A stretch of 64,000 nt of DNA from Ceratothoa steindachneri (lineage: Eukaryota; Arthropoda; Malacostraca; Isopoda; Cymothoidae), in NCBI GenBank assembly GCA_963969495.1, contig OZ018321.1, forward strand, positions 132,216,293 through 132,280,292, given 5' to 3'. Below, piece after piece: positions 1 through 11,100 of the stretch. Within the stretch, counting starts at the first letter, position 1. Each line of letters starts with the position of its first letter. Position numbers and translations under genes: made by a program. Under the pieces are notes generated by a model, which saw only the letters and a program-made list of their open reading frames with translations, was not told the DNA's origin and searched no databases.

Positions 1-1704
1 CCGTGTTTTTTTTCTCGCTTTGCATCTTTATAGCTCTTGATCTTTAAGACTCCTCTCAATTCTTCTGAATGATATATTAGAACTTGAAGCTTCTTTTACC
101 TTTCCATAAGTTTAAAAGATGTTTGTCTGTGATTCTGTAGGTAAAAACGAGTGATAGCTCTATTTTCTCTATCTATTTTAAGACGTTTTCTATCACTTCT
201 TGTCCCTAATAAACACCTTTTAGTCTCGTTATATGGTAGTTTGGAAGGCATAACATGAACTTTGGTATTTTTTTTAGCAAGTTCCACCTGTATTAACCCT
301 TTGCTATGGACGAGTTAGTATTTTGATCCCTATGCTTCTCTAAGCTCTTTTGTTATTTAGAAATATATTGTATATACAATAGTAATAAAGTCAAGCTCAA
401 ACATAAGAAATAATGGTTAAATTGTGATTTTAGAAAACATAAATTGTTTCTAATTAAACATCATTTAGTAAAATACTAAGTAGTTCAAGCATAATTTTAA
501 AAAATAGTCCAAAATATTAGCAAAATACACATTATCATACATATTTATGAATACGATAAATTATAAAAGTATGATTAAATACGTTAAATATATAAATCTA
601 TTAGAGGTTCTTTATATTTTTGGCCATGGGTGCTCATGGCTCGTTGTAAACTATTGTTCGTTTTCTTACTCTTTGTGGCTCCCTAATTCCAATTGTGGAC
701 ACTTTTCAATATTGTGGCGTCTTTTTTGATGCTCCATTATCTAGTAAGTCCAATTCATAATATCTTCAAATCGTCTAACTCCTTTCATCGTAATCTTAGC
801 CGCATCCGCTCTGATTTTGTTTACAATAGTTTCTAGAAAGCGACCAACGTTTTTGTTACACCCACCTTGATTATTTCGAAGTCCCTTCTCACTGCATCTC
901 ATGCATATAACCTTCTACCCTTTCAATTGTTTAAAGCTGTACAATACTGTTCCTCCCCCGCTAGAGCCGCTTCCTCACCCAACCTTGCCGCTCCTTGAAC
1001 TTTCAAATTCTTCCTCAGAACTTATAGATTCTTTAACACATTATCTCCCTCGCTCTTGTGTTCCTCACTGAACGTATAGCATCCCATGAGAGCCATTCAC
1101 CCCTGTTCTACTTCCTTCTTGCTGGCTCTTCAGTCATCTGGGTAATCACGTTTTCTCGAATACGTAATAAATAATCTACTTGCTGCTCTACCATTGTACA
1201 GCCCCCTCTCCCTTGCCACCTTAAAGCTTATCTTGAAGACCTGCCTCTATCAAGCTTCGTCTAAGTTGGTTGACGAGCCTTTTGTAAAGGTCAACTCGAT
1301 TGAAATGGGTCGTAATGAACATATTAAATTAAATTTGGAATAGCGATGAAAATTTAGCTTTTGTAGGATAAATTCATATTTTGCCAAAATATGCAGAGTA
1401 TTTTAAGCATTTTAACACTCAGGAGAATAAATAAAGAGCAATATTTCGTTTTAAATAGGAGTTGACAAAGGGATAATGAGATCCGTGGAAATTTAATAGC
1501 CTCTACTTATGTTACTTGGACGATCTAAAAATATATTGGTCTTTTTAACATCTATTTTCACATCCAAATATACATCAGCTCATACTGAATAAAATCAATA
1601 TGAAAATAGAGTGTATGGGTTACTTTTTCCCTATTGTATACTAGTTTAATAGTAATGGAACCAAACTAAATTCACGATGTAAATGGTGGTGCTAAAGGCT
1701 TATC
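1..1704. other. AT-rich stretch without a recognised gene
   Basis: I see no coding region, RNA gene or clear repeat here. Positions 730-1280 are less AT-rich and could be an old transposon remnant, but neither strand gives a motif I recognise. Short open frames near 96-287 and 547-729 have no family features. Confidence 0.5.
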
Positions 1705-2010
1705 ACCCCCTGTAAATAATGTTTTAATCTTCTATTTCATATGACCGAAAATCTTGTCACGCCCTGTTGATAGGACATGGTGCCGCAACATTTTGTGCCA
1801 CGAAAATGTTGGTACTCTTACAGACCTTCTAGATGTGTGACTGTCAATTAAAGTGAAAACAGTAAAACAAATACATGTGTTTGATATTATTATTCTATTG
1901 TTCCTATATTAAAAATGAATACACTAAAACAAGTACATGTGTTTGATATTAAATTGTTCCTCTGTTGTTCTTATTACTTTCGGTAAGGGATGATATGACT
2001 TTCGGACCAC
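1705..2010. repeat. Dispersed TIR-like repeat, copy 1 (partner at 45165-45395)
   Basis: This segment resembles 45165-45395. Both contain a CCTGTAAATA-type start, a TGACCGAAAatCTTG motif (here 1742-1756), a block with ACACTAAAACaAGTACATgTG followed by TTTGATATT and ATTGTTCCTCTGTT, and an inverted version of the first motif at the far end (here 1990-2009, ACTTTCGGACCAC). The TTTGATATT block is repeated twice within each copy. The inverted CCGAAA ends suggest a non-autonomous DNA transposon, but the boundaries and superfamily are unresolved. No coding potential was seen. Confidence 0.55.
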
Positions 2011-2264
2011 CTTGTTGCTTACAACACCATTAGTGTGATTAAGACCGAAGAAACAGGAAAACATGAAGAACATAGAGCTATATATGTTAGGAATAACCCA
2101 CACCGATTCTTAAAGTACTACTTAGATAAGAACAAAAACACTGTAAGGATATATTAAAAATAATAGAATTAAGCAAGATATATCGCCAGAAGAAGCGATA
2201 AAATACGGAAGAATAAATCGTAACATGGACACCTTTATACCTAAGGAAACCCATAAGACAACCA

Positions 2265-2490
2265 CGCAAAGATGGGAGGATAAAATTTGCTTGATGATAG
2301 GTGTAACGTAGCAAACTCGAGCATTAGTCCGTGATCATTAGATGATGATTATATTTTGTTTATCAGCTGTCTGTTGCATCCATCTGCAGCGCAAATATAT
2401 CTCAAGAAGTTTATATTTATCACAGTCTATCACTCGAATTTCATACGCTACTCCTACCATCAAGTAAATTTCAGCCTCCCACCTGTTGCA
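2265..2490. repeat. Imperfect inverted repeat of about 73 bp
   Basis: The reverse complement of 2265-2337 resembles 2416-2490. Shared blocks are ATCACgg/agaCTA, CTCGAgTTT, CCTAtCATCAAG and AAATTT followed by CCTCCCA. I judge about 70 percent identity by eye. It is probably an old fold-back element. The short open frames overlapping both arms are by-products of the repeat. Confidence 0.45.
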
Positions 2491-3082
2491 AGATTGACTT
2501 TGACTTTGACTTTGTGTGTAAGTGTGAGAGCACGTGAAGGGAGACGATAGGGTGTGGGGGGGGACAGAGAAAATAGACAAGTGGAGAAGAGAGAAAAAAA
2601 GTGTGGAAGAGGTGCAAAGAGATGCCTAGGGTCTGGTGATCAGACTTATCACTTTTATTATTTTCTTGCTTGTGTGAGTTCATTTTTGTTGTTTAGGGTT
2701 TTTTGGTAATAATTATAAGTTCATAAAATTACAAAATTATAACTATTATGGCGTTCAAGCCATTTGTCTCAGCAGCTTTAGTATTTTCATGGTTTGTGTT
2801 GTGCATTGCCTGTTTTGTACATGTATTTAGTATATTTAAGTGCGTGCATTTGTATTGTTTTATTGTATGTGTATTTTAGTAGTATAATTGTTTCTTCTTT
2901 CTTCTTTCTTCTCTCTTCTTTTGTAGATTACTTCTTTCGAAGATCTCTTCGTAATCGTTGGATTTTCATTTTCATTTTCTTGGTAAAGTTGTCATTATTG
3001 GTATCTTGTCATAGTAGGGTTTCGAGTAATTTCTTTATTCTTGTGATTGATGTTGTTTTCACAGGTATTCCTTTATCTCATT

Positions 3083-5169
3083 TCACGCATAGAACGGCAC
3101 TTCATCTCCGCCAGCCACTCGGTTGGCGGAGCTGGGGAATCTGGGGGGACATTCAGCTCTTCTGTTCTGGTTAATCATCTGGGTGATTTCATCACTCAGT
3201 TCACGATTAACCAGATCCTGCATTTTCCGGGTCCGTTCTTCTATGACCTTGTTAATGGGAATTATCCCCGCCTCTCTGTGCAGGTCTTCTTGCCGTCTTC
3301 TTTCATGCCTGCGTGTACCCGTTATTAGGTACATGCATTTATTTTGCACTACTTGAAGACGCCTCTTTTGTGTTTTTGAGACACATGAGAGGGTGGAGGC
3401 GGGGTAAAGCAACGTAGATCTTACAAGGGCATTGTAGATCTTCTTCTTGTTGCTTTCACGTAGATTTTTGAAGCGGTATAGAGTTCTGACAGCGGACGAG
3501 GCTCGAGAAATTCTTTCTTCGACGTGCTTTTTGTACCCGGTAGAGGTGATTTTCATACCGAGTACATTGCATTCGTTGGTGTAGGGGTATCGCGTATCCC
3601 CCACACGCACGTCTGCCCTTGAGGTGCGTCCAATGGGGACCACCTTGAATTTCTCCTGGTTTGTTCTTATTTTCCACTGAGCCTCGTAGTTGTTCAGGTT
3701 CGCGATTTCCATCGCTGTCATGCGAGCTTGCCACGGCGCATGCCTCCATGGAGATACGATTATCTGGTTGAAATCATCGGCGTATTGAATATTGAGGGAA
3801 TTGGGGTACACAGGGTCTGGGACGTCCGCGGTGTATATCGAGTAAAGGGTGGGGGACAGACACCCCCCCTGCGGGAGGCCCGCAGTGAGCGGAAACTTTG
3901 GTCCGTCCGTGCACCCTAGACTGACATACGCCGCTCTCTCCATGACATAGTCACAGAGAGTTCTTTCTAAGTTTTCACTTAGACCCAGCCTTAAGATCTT
4001 ATACTGCATGCCCCGCTGCCACACCTTATCAAACGCCTTTGACACATCCCGACAAACGATATCCACATAACTCCTGTCCCGTTTGGCTTGGGAAAGCTTT
4101 TCCGTTATGACATTAATTGCCATTTCCGTACTTCGCTTCTTTCTAAACCCGAATTGGCAAGGGTTGTAGAGGGAGTTTTCTTCCAGGTGAGACACCAGTC
4201 TTCCGTTGAGGATCTTCTCAAAGAGTTTCCCGCCAAATTCCAGGAGTGAAATTGGGCGGTAGCTCTCTCTCAACGTAGGGTCCTTTCCATGCTTGGGCAA
4301 AAAGATCATTTTTGCCGTTTTGTAAGCATCTGGAAAGTACCCTGTATTCAGACATGCGTTAAAAATTCGTCTCATTCCTTCGATGACGTTGGCTGGTGCC
4401 TTTTCGAAGTTAAGCTTCGTAAGCCCCGATTGGCCTGGGGCTTTCTGTCGGAATGAGCGGAGTGCGCCAAGGATCTCTTCTTCTGTGATCTCGGCGTCTC
4501 CGTCACGCAGTCTATCCACCTGGTGATGAGGATGCGTTCGATGTATTACCGTGTTAAGCTCGTCTACGATGTTATTTTCGAACTCTATATCGAAATCTTC
4601 GTTTTCATCTTCCGATATGCTGAAGATTTTTTCCCAATAACGCCGCAATATCTCTTCGATGATGTTATCTGCAGTTTCAATGGATCCATCTTCTTTTTGG
4701 ATTTCCATTTTCTTCTTTTTTCCAGATGATCCTCTGAGACTTTTGACTTTCTTCCAAAAGTCCTTGGGGGATGCATCTTGATCGAGGCTCTCGATCGCAT
4801 CGTCCCAATGTCTCTGTTGTTGTTCGAGGATCAGCTGGTTGAGCTCTTCCTTGATCTCTCTACTTCGTTGTAGCGAGTCAAATGTTGCATTTGTTATATT
4901 TAACTCGTACATAACTCTCAATTCTCTATATAGTTCTTTCATATACCCAGTCCACCTGTATGAAGAGATGGTTTTAAACTGGGTTTTGGGGATGCAAGCC
5001 CTATCTGCAATAATGAGATGTTCGTTGAGGTCGTCGAGTGCCTCGTCTATCTCCTCGAGAATTGCCTCGTCCAGATCTGGTGGGCGATAGGCCTCGAGGA
5101 GACCAGCGTACCGTGCCCAGTCGGCTCTCCTGTAGTCTTTTCTGACTGGAGCTGGGACTTGTATTGGGT
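3083..5169 (-). pseudogene. Host LINE ORF2, RT part, cut off from its endonuclease by the insertion
   Basis: This is the C-terminal part of ORF2, open without a stop from 5169 to 3083. The first in-frame ATG is at 4942, but the frame is open above it and joins the endonuclease frame at 12143 once the inserted element is removed. Reverse-transcriptase blocks are visible: a KAPGQSG-like finger block, YRPISLLEFGGKLFEK, CQFGFRKKRST, the first catalytic Asp in CRDVSKAFDKVW (about 4018-4063), GLPQGGCLSPTLYSIY, and the YADD catalytic box at 3773-3784. The C-terminal region (SRASSAVRTLYRFKNL) is typical of LINEs. All catalytic residues are present, so the damage is the insertion, not decay. The separated RT part has no promoter of its own and is probably not made. 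Confidence 0.9.
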
Positions 5170-5182
5170 TCCTATTGATGGT
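5170..5182. repeat. Left target-site duplication of the nested LINE
   Basis: TCCTATTGATGGT occurs here and identically at 12143-12155, exactly flanking the inserted element. This is the hallmark of target-primed reverse transcription. Neighbouring bases differ (C against G on the right side), so the duplication is 13 bp. Confidence 0.93.
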
Positions 5183-5714
5183 CCCCGTAAGGGGCGCGGC
5201 GATTTGCCATCCTGGCCGCCGTGCTGACGGGATCCAGCGCTCCGTCCGGCCCCAGCTTAGCCTCTCTTCCTTCCTTCAGATAGCCCGATTTCTCCCCTAC
5301 CTCGTCGCTTTTCATACAACCTCTCCCACAACTTTCTCTGGTCAGCCTCTAATTTCACAGGGTAGAATGCTGACCTTCTTCTCAAGCCAACCACCCCGGA
5401 TCGGGGCTGAGGGGGGGAGGGGACATTGTTCCCTAACCCCTCAGCTCCGGTTCGGGATGGGGTTTTTTTAACAACCTGCTTCATCCCCACCCACATCTTC
5501 CTCACATCCCTTTTCCTCTCCTCTTCACAACCTATATTTTTTACGCCGTGTCCAAGGTGGAGCCGCCATGCCGAAGGACTGCCAGGCCACCAGGCGGGAG
5601 GGGTGGTCCCGAATGGTGGCGCCTGGCTCTGCCGGGCTTGTAAGCACCTCTCGCAGTGCGGGCAACTGCGAGAGGTGATGAGCTATTGCGTCCCGTAATC
5701 AAAAGAGGGTCACC
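5183..5714 (+). promoter_or_regulatory. 5' UTR and presumed internal promoter of the inserted LINE
   Basis: This 532-nt GC-rich leader lies between the insertion junction and the ORF1 ATG. LINEs of this type carry a promoter inside their 5' UTR, so the role is inferred from position and family. I could not identify a specific initiator or downstream element. The start codon context (CACCATGCC at 5711-5719) is favourable. Confidence 0.55.
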
Positions 5715-8171
5715 ATGCCCATGTATGAAAAAAAACAAAAACCCCAACCCCCAACTTCCCCAAAAACATCTACGGAGCCGCCTTCGGGCAGCTCCACCGA
5801 GAAAATGGAGGTCCCCCCCCTTGTGCTTGCGCAAGGGACCCTCCATAATTCTTTAACCGGAGAGGAGGCTTACTCCTCTCCTACGCCTACGGGTGTAGGG
5901 GACTCCCCCTCACCCCCTTCTCTGGAGGTGCTTTCGGGCACCTCCCTATCTCCAGCGGCAGTCCCTCCTTTGCTTTCTAAGGGGACTGCCAAGAAAGCCA
6001 GCAGGCAGCCCATTGCCGACCGCCCCTCGTGCAAGCGGCTCGGTAGGGCAAACCCCCTTAGGGGGGAGAGGGAAGCCAGGCCCCTTCGGTCGCTTCCCTC
6101 AAAAGACCTGCTGGCAAGAATTTTGAACCTTGCTGGGGTCAAGGCCTGTGCCTCCCCACACCACCTGACTAGTGACAATACTGCCAAGGGGACCTGCGAT
6201 GTCCTGGGAGGGGATGGCCAACTGGAGGCCCCTCCTGTGATAGACATGGTCCTTGAGGAGACCCAGCCCCAGACGGTAGGGCCTTCCATGGGGGGGAATT
6301 CGGGCTCGGCGCCAAGCACCGAACCCGAATCCGCCCCTATGCAAGGTCCTCCTCAAATGGCTGAGGGCTCCGAGGCAGTAGAAGGAGGGGAGGGATCTCC
6401 TCCGACAGGTGCCCCTACGACAACCAGGACCTTCTCCATTTCGGAGAGGGACCTGGCTGAGGCTGGTCCATCTGGCCTGGCGACTTCTGCCGGCGGAGGT
6501 GAAAAGCGGGTTCATTCCCCGCCCTCCTCTCCTAAAAAGAAAAAGACTAAAAAGACTCAAAAGACGAAGAAGACTCGGGGCTCCTCTCCATCCGCGGGGG
6601 CTGCGGGGACGGATGGGTCTGCTACCACTTTGGTAGGCGACCAAGCCAAGATCGGCACATCCGGCCCCTCTACCCCCTCGTGTGCGGAGCCCATGACTAC
6701 GACTAAGACCAAGAATGCACAGGGCGGAGCCTCGATGACATCGGGGCCCCTGATTCAGAGGTTACCTGGCGTTTTCGAGCCCGCTGGCTTCAAACGCTTC
6801 CTCGTTATTCGCTCCACTGATGGCACCATGTTGTCCAAGGGCAACATGATCCATCAGAGGAGAGGATTAGCTAGTGCAATTGGTAGAGAGCCGAAGGTAA
6901 CCCGTTTCTCGGACGGGAGCCTTCTGGCGAATGCGGCGAATCCCGCCGAGGCGGCCAAGATAAGTGCTCTTCGGACACTTCATGGCACCCCGGTGAGTGT
7001 GACGCCGCACTCTACCATGAACTTTGTGAAAGGAGTAGTTTATGCGAGGGAACTCGTTGACTACTCCATTGAGGACATCACCCTAGAGCTGGCCGACCAT
7101 GGGGCGGTCAAGGTCGAACGTGTGATGAGAAAACAGGGAGGGGCCTCGAGACCCACCCCTACACTCTTCGTCACGTTCGACTGTGACAAGCTCCCTGAGT
7201 CGGTGCGTGCCGGTTGGTACCGCTACCGCGTGAAGGCATTCGTGCCACTGCCGCGGCGGTGCTATTACTGCCACCGCTTCGGCCATACGAATCGATCATG
7301 TAGACGTGCAAAATCGGGGTCACCCGAAGTCTGTGTAAATTGCTCCAAGGTCGCACACGATAAGTCCAAATCGTGTGTGGCCAAGTGTGTCAATTGCGGA
7401 GAGCCGCACCCTGCTTCTTCGAAGCAATGTGGTGCATATCTCCTTGAGAAAGAAATCCTGGCCGTTCAGGCCCAGGATCGACTCTCATTCCGCGAGGCAA
7501 AGGACTTGGTCCTGGCGCGCCCGGCTCTGCCTGGGACGTCATATGCCTCAATAGTTAGAAAGGCACCCTCTGCTCCTGGCCCATCCAGGCCAACGAGCAC
7601 GGTTGTTTCCGCGCCCATTCGGAGCCCTTCTGTGGGCTCTACCCAACCTGGGCGCTCCCCTGGTAAAGCTGGCGGCAAAAAGGGTTCATACCCTGCCCCG
7701 GCTAAAACCAGGGCTCCCCCCTCTTCCCCCAGCGTGACCGTTTCGCGTAAAGCGAAACGGCCACGCGCCTCCACCGAGTCGTTAGACTCACAGGAGGCAA
7801 CACCCCTGAAGATGGTCGCTAGGCCATCTTCCGGGGTTCCTAAAGCTGTTCCCCGAAAGGAGGACAGCAACAAAGGAGCTTCGGCCCCTTTGCCCACGCC
7901 CCGAGGTGGAGCGAGTGGCTCGGAGACGGTGGTTCCTCGAAAAGAGGGCCCCCCGCCTCCGAAGCCGCAACGCCCGCCTAAAGTTTCGAGGCGGAGGGAG
8001 GAAAAGACTCGCATGGCGAGCCCAACCTCCCCCAATAAGTCCTCGAAGGCGACAGCGCCTTCAGCGCTTTGTCCGGCCAAAAGCGCCCGGGGTTCTGCCC
8101 TTGGGAAGCGTACGGCCATTCCCGTGAGGGTCTTCAATTCGAGGAGGGCCCCCGCGTCTCCTCCGAGCTAG
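5715..8171 (+). CDS. ORF1 (gag-like RNA-binding protein) of the inserted I-group LINE
   Basis: An 818-residue protein. In LINEs, ORF1 coats the element RNA and accompanies it to the nucleus. The N-terminal 350 residues are low-complexity, rich in Pro, Ser, Gly and Thr. A lysine-rich stretch (about residues 274-287, KKKKTKKTQKTKK) could serve as a nuclear signal. A folded middle region precedes three zinc knuckles from about residue 516: C-x2-C-x4-H-x4-C, C-x2-C-x4-H-x5-C and C-x2-C-x3-H-x6-C. The C-terminal 220 residues are again Pro/Ser/Arg-rich. The ATG at 5715 has a good context. The stop at 8169-8171 lies inside the ORF2 open frame, giving a 133-nt overlap. ORF1 is intact. Confidence 0.88.
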   Translation: MPMYEKKQKPQPPTSPKTSTEPPSGSSTEKMEVPPLVLAQGTLHNSLTGEEAYSSPTPTGVGDSPSPPSLEVLSGTSLSPAAVPPLLSKGTAKKASRQPIADRPSCKRLGRANPLRGEREARPLRSLPSKDLLARILNLAGVKACASPHHLTSDNTAKGTCDVLGGDGQLEAPPVIDMVLEETQPQTVGPSMGGNSGSAPSTEPESAPMQGPPQMAEGSEAVEGGEGSPPTGAPTTTRTFSISERDLAEAGPSGLATSAGGGEKRVHSPPSSPKKKKTKKTQKTKKTRGSSPSAGAAGTDGSATTLVGDQAKIGTSGPSTPSCAEPMTTTKTKNAQGGASMTSGPLIQRLPGVFEPAGFKRFLVIRSTDGTMLSKGNMIHQRRGLASAIGREPKVTRFSDGSLLANAANPAEAAKISALRTLHGTPVSVTPHSTMNFVKGVVYARELVDYSIEDITLELADHGAVKVERVMRKQGGASRPTPTLFVTFDCDKLPESVRAGWYRYRVKAFVPLPRRCYYCHRFGHTNRSCRRAKSGSPEVCVNCSKVAHDKSKSCVAKCVNCGEPHPASSKQCGAYLLEKEILAVQAQDRLSFREAKDLVLARPALPGTSYASIVRKAPSAPGPSRPTSTVVSAPIRSPSVGSTQPGRSPGKAGGKKGSYPAPAKTRAPPSSPSVTVSRKAKRPRASTESLDSQEATPLKMVARPSSGVPKAVPRKEDSNKGASAPLPTPRGGASGSETVVPRKEGPPPPKPQRPPKVSRRREEKTRMASPTSPNKSSKATAPSALCPAKSARGSALGKRTAIPVRVFNSRRAPASPPS

Positions 8172-11100
8172 GCCTGGAGGGCATATTCCTTCAATGGAAT
8201 TGCCGTGGACTCCGGGCCAACTGGGAGGAGCTGCGGAGGCTCGCCTCATCCCGTTCCCCGTTAGCTATTTTTTTGCAGGAGACCATGCTAGGCGCGTGCC
8301 CCCTGCCTGCCCTCCCGGGGTATAAGGGTCTTGCGACCCAACCACCGCGGGACGGCCGGGCTGGGGGATGCGCGGTTTACACCCGGCATGATGTCTCCGT
8401 TCTTCCTTTCTCTTTAGATACCTCCTTTCAGGCAGTGGCTGTGCAGCTGCACCTGGATAGGAGGTATACTATCATTTCTGCGTACATTCCACCGTCAGCT
8501 GACTTCGACGCGGGGGACTTTCGCCGCGTCGTGGCACGGTTGCCGAGGCCCTATCTCTTGCTTGGAGATCTGAACGGCAGGCATCCTCTCTGGGGAGATT
8601 ACACCATAAATCCCAGGGGACAAGTCCTTGCCGATCTGATCGAAGAGCTTGAGATGGGTGTCCTAAACGTGGATGAGTTTACGCATCACTGTCCGAGAAC
8701 CGCTTCATTTTCTTGCCTTGACCTATCTTTGTGCTCTTCGGATGCACAGCCTGATTTTGATTGGGGGGTGGTCGATGACCTCCATGGTAGTGATCACTTT
8801 CCCATTCAAATATCATTTTCAGGGCAACTGCCGCCTGAGAGACCACCTCGGTGGTGCTTGGCGGGGGCGCGGTGGCCTGCATTTCAGGAAATGACTGAAT
8901 TCTCTATCTCAGTCAAGGAGTTTAGGTCGGTAGATGAGGCCGTCGAGTTCTTCTCCGGCAACCTCATCGCCGTGGGCCTGACTACTATTCCTAGGACGTC
9001 TGGCCGTTTTGCACGCCGACCACTCCCATGGTGGTCGGCCGAGTGTGAGACGGCCCTCAAACAGAAGCGTTATGCCTACATGCGCTATAAGCGCCGCCCG
9101 AACGATTTCACCGTCGCTGAATTTCGTCGGGCTAGGGCTAGGTTCCGGTATATTTCGAAGCACGCCCGCCGCTCTTCTTGGCGGGCATACGTGTCTTCAC
9201 TTAACGGGAAGACCCCTTTAGCTGAGGTGTGGAAGCGAGTCAAAAGGATTCGGGGCAAGTTCTCGCAGGACCCCCCTCCCGTTCTCCAGGAGAATGGGAC
9301 CGCAATCTCGGACCCGGCGTCCGTGGCGGAATCCTTAGCGACCGCTTTTTCCGCATTCTCTAGCCGTGATGCTGCTCCGCCAGCATTCAATGCACGTCGT
9401 GATGTCGCGGAAGGCCGCCGGCTGGACTTTACCTCCAGAGGCGGAGAACCCTTCAACGACAAGTTTACTGTGAGTGAGTTGCGTTCCGCTCTCGCTTCGT
9501 GCGCGGACACCGCCCATGGTCCGGACGATGTCCCGTACGCCATGCTTCGACACCTGGGTGAGCGAGGCATGGCCTTTCTATTAGATTTGTTCAACAGGAT
9601 CTGGGTGGAAGGTCTCCTCCCAGACTCCTGGCGAATCGCTACTGTGCTCGCCTTTCGCAAGCCGGGGAGAGATTACTCTACTCCGACCGGTTTCCGCCCA
9701 ATCTCTCTAACCTCTTGCGTGTGCAAGTTGATGGAGAAATTGGTAAATGTTAGATTAGCCTATTTCCTGGACAGCGGAGGCCATCTGTCTTCTGCACAGT
9801 GCGGCTTCCGTAAGTTCCACTCCACGTCGGATGCTCTGCTCCGACTGGAAAATGCCGTCTGCGAGGCTTTCCTTCGTAGACAGCACTACGCCACGGTGTT
9901 TTTTGATCTGGAGAAAGCCTATGATACCGCATGGCGATACGGTATCATGGAGACTCTCCACACGATGGGGGCGAGGGGACGCCTCCCAATGTTTATATCT
10001 GAATTTTTGCGAGATCGTCGATTCCGCGTACGGGTGGGGGGAGCCCTCTCCGGCCCAAAGGAGCAGGAAGAGGGTGTCCCGCAGGGAAGTGTCCTCAGTG
10101 TCACACTCTTTGCCCTGAGCATCAACGGCATCACCTCGGTGCTGCCGGAAGATGTTCTCGCTACGCTCTACGTGGACGACCTTTCGATCTCTATTGGCGC
10201 GGCCCAGATGCCAACTCTGGAGCGCCGACTCCAACAGGCATTGAACCGCGTCTCTCGCTATGCCGAAGCGCACAGGTTTCGGTTTTCTTTGGCCAAGACT
10301 AAGGTGGTGCACTTCTGCCGCCATCCACGGCTTCACCCCGACCCAGATTTGTTTCTTAATGGGGTGCGCCTGGATGTGGTTGAGTCGCAACGTTTCCTTG
10401 GTCTTGTATTCGACCGACGCCTCACCTGGGAGGCTCACATTCGCAGCCTTAGGGTCTCTTGTACCCGCGCCATGGACATTCTCCGTTCCGTGACGTTCAG
10501 CGCTTGGGGCGCTGATAGGGCTACCGCCTTACTTTTTTATCGATCCTTTGTTCGCTCGAAGCTCGACTACGGATGCGAGTTTTATGCATCCGCAGCCGAG
10601 CGTTTATTGCGGAAGGTGGATTCGATCCACCACACCGGCCTTCGCCTTGCGACCGGTGCCTTCCGCACTTCCCCCATTGAGAGCCTGTTGGTCGATGCTG
10701 GGGAGATGCCACTCGCTCTGCGCCGCGTGCAGTGCATCACTCGCCTGTACGCGCGAGCCCGGCGCCTCCCCCAGTCGCCAACAGCTCTCACTGCATCCGC
10801 AGCTGATCTCGATGGTGCCTATGCCGCCGAGAGACGCCAGTCATACCCTAAGCCCTTTGGGTTTAGGGCCAGGAAACTCCTTCGAGAGGTAGATATAGCT
10901 CTCGGGCCGGTGGCGCCCCTGGTTCTGCCCAGGACGCCACCCTGGAGGGTACCACATTTGGCTATTTGTCGCCACGCCTCTGCTCCCAAAGCTTGTACGG
11001 CGCCGGGAGTATTGCGTTCGATCTTTTTGGAGCACACATCGTGTCACGCTGGTACCGTGCCAGTGTATACGGATGGCTCCAAGTCCCAAGAGGGGGTCGG

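Noticed and set aside
2794..3328. Plus-strand open frames of 77-126 codons
   Set aside because: They overlap the antisense of the LINE RT end and its tail. They are hydrophobic only because of T-rich sequence and show no motifs.
5870..8137. Long minus-strand frames (up to 223 codons) inside the inserted LINE
   Set aside because: They mirror the GC-rich ORF1 on the opposite strand, with arbitrary composition and no domain.
9755..10438. 227-codon minus-strand frame within the RT region
   Set aside because: It is the antisense of an intact, motif-bearing ORF2.
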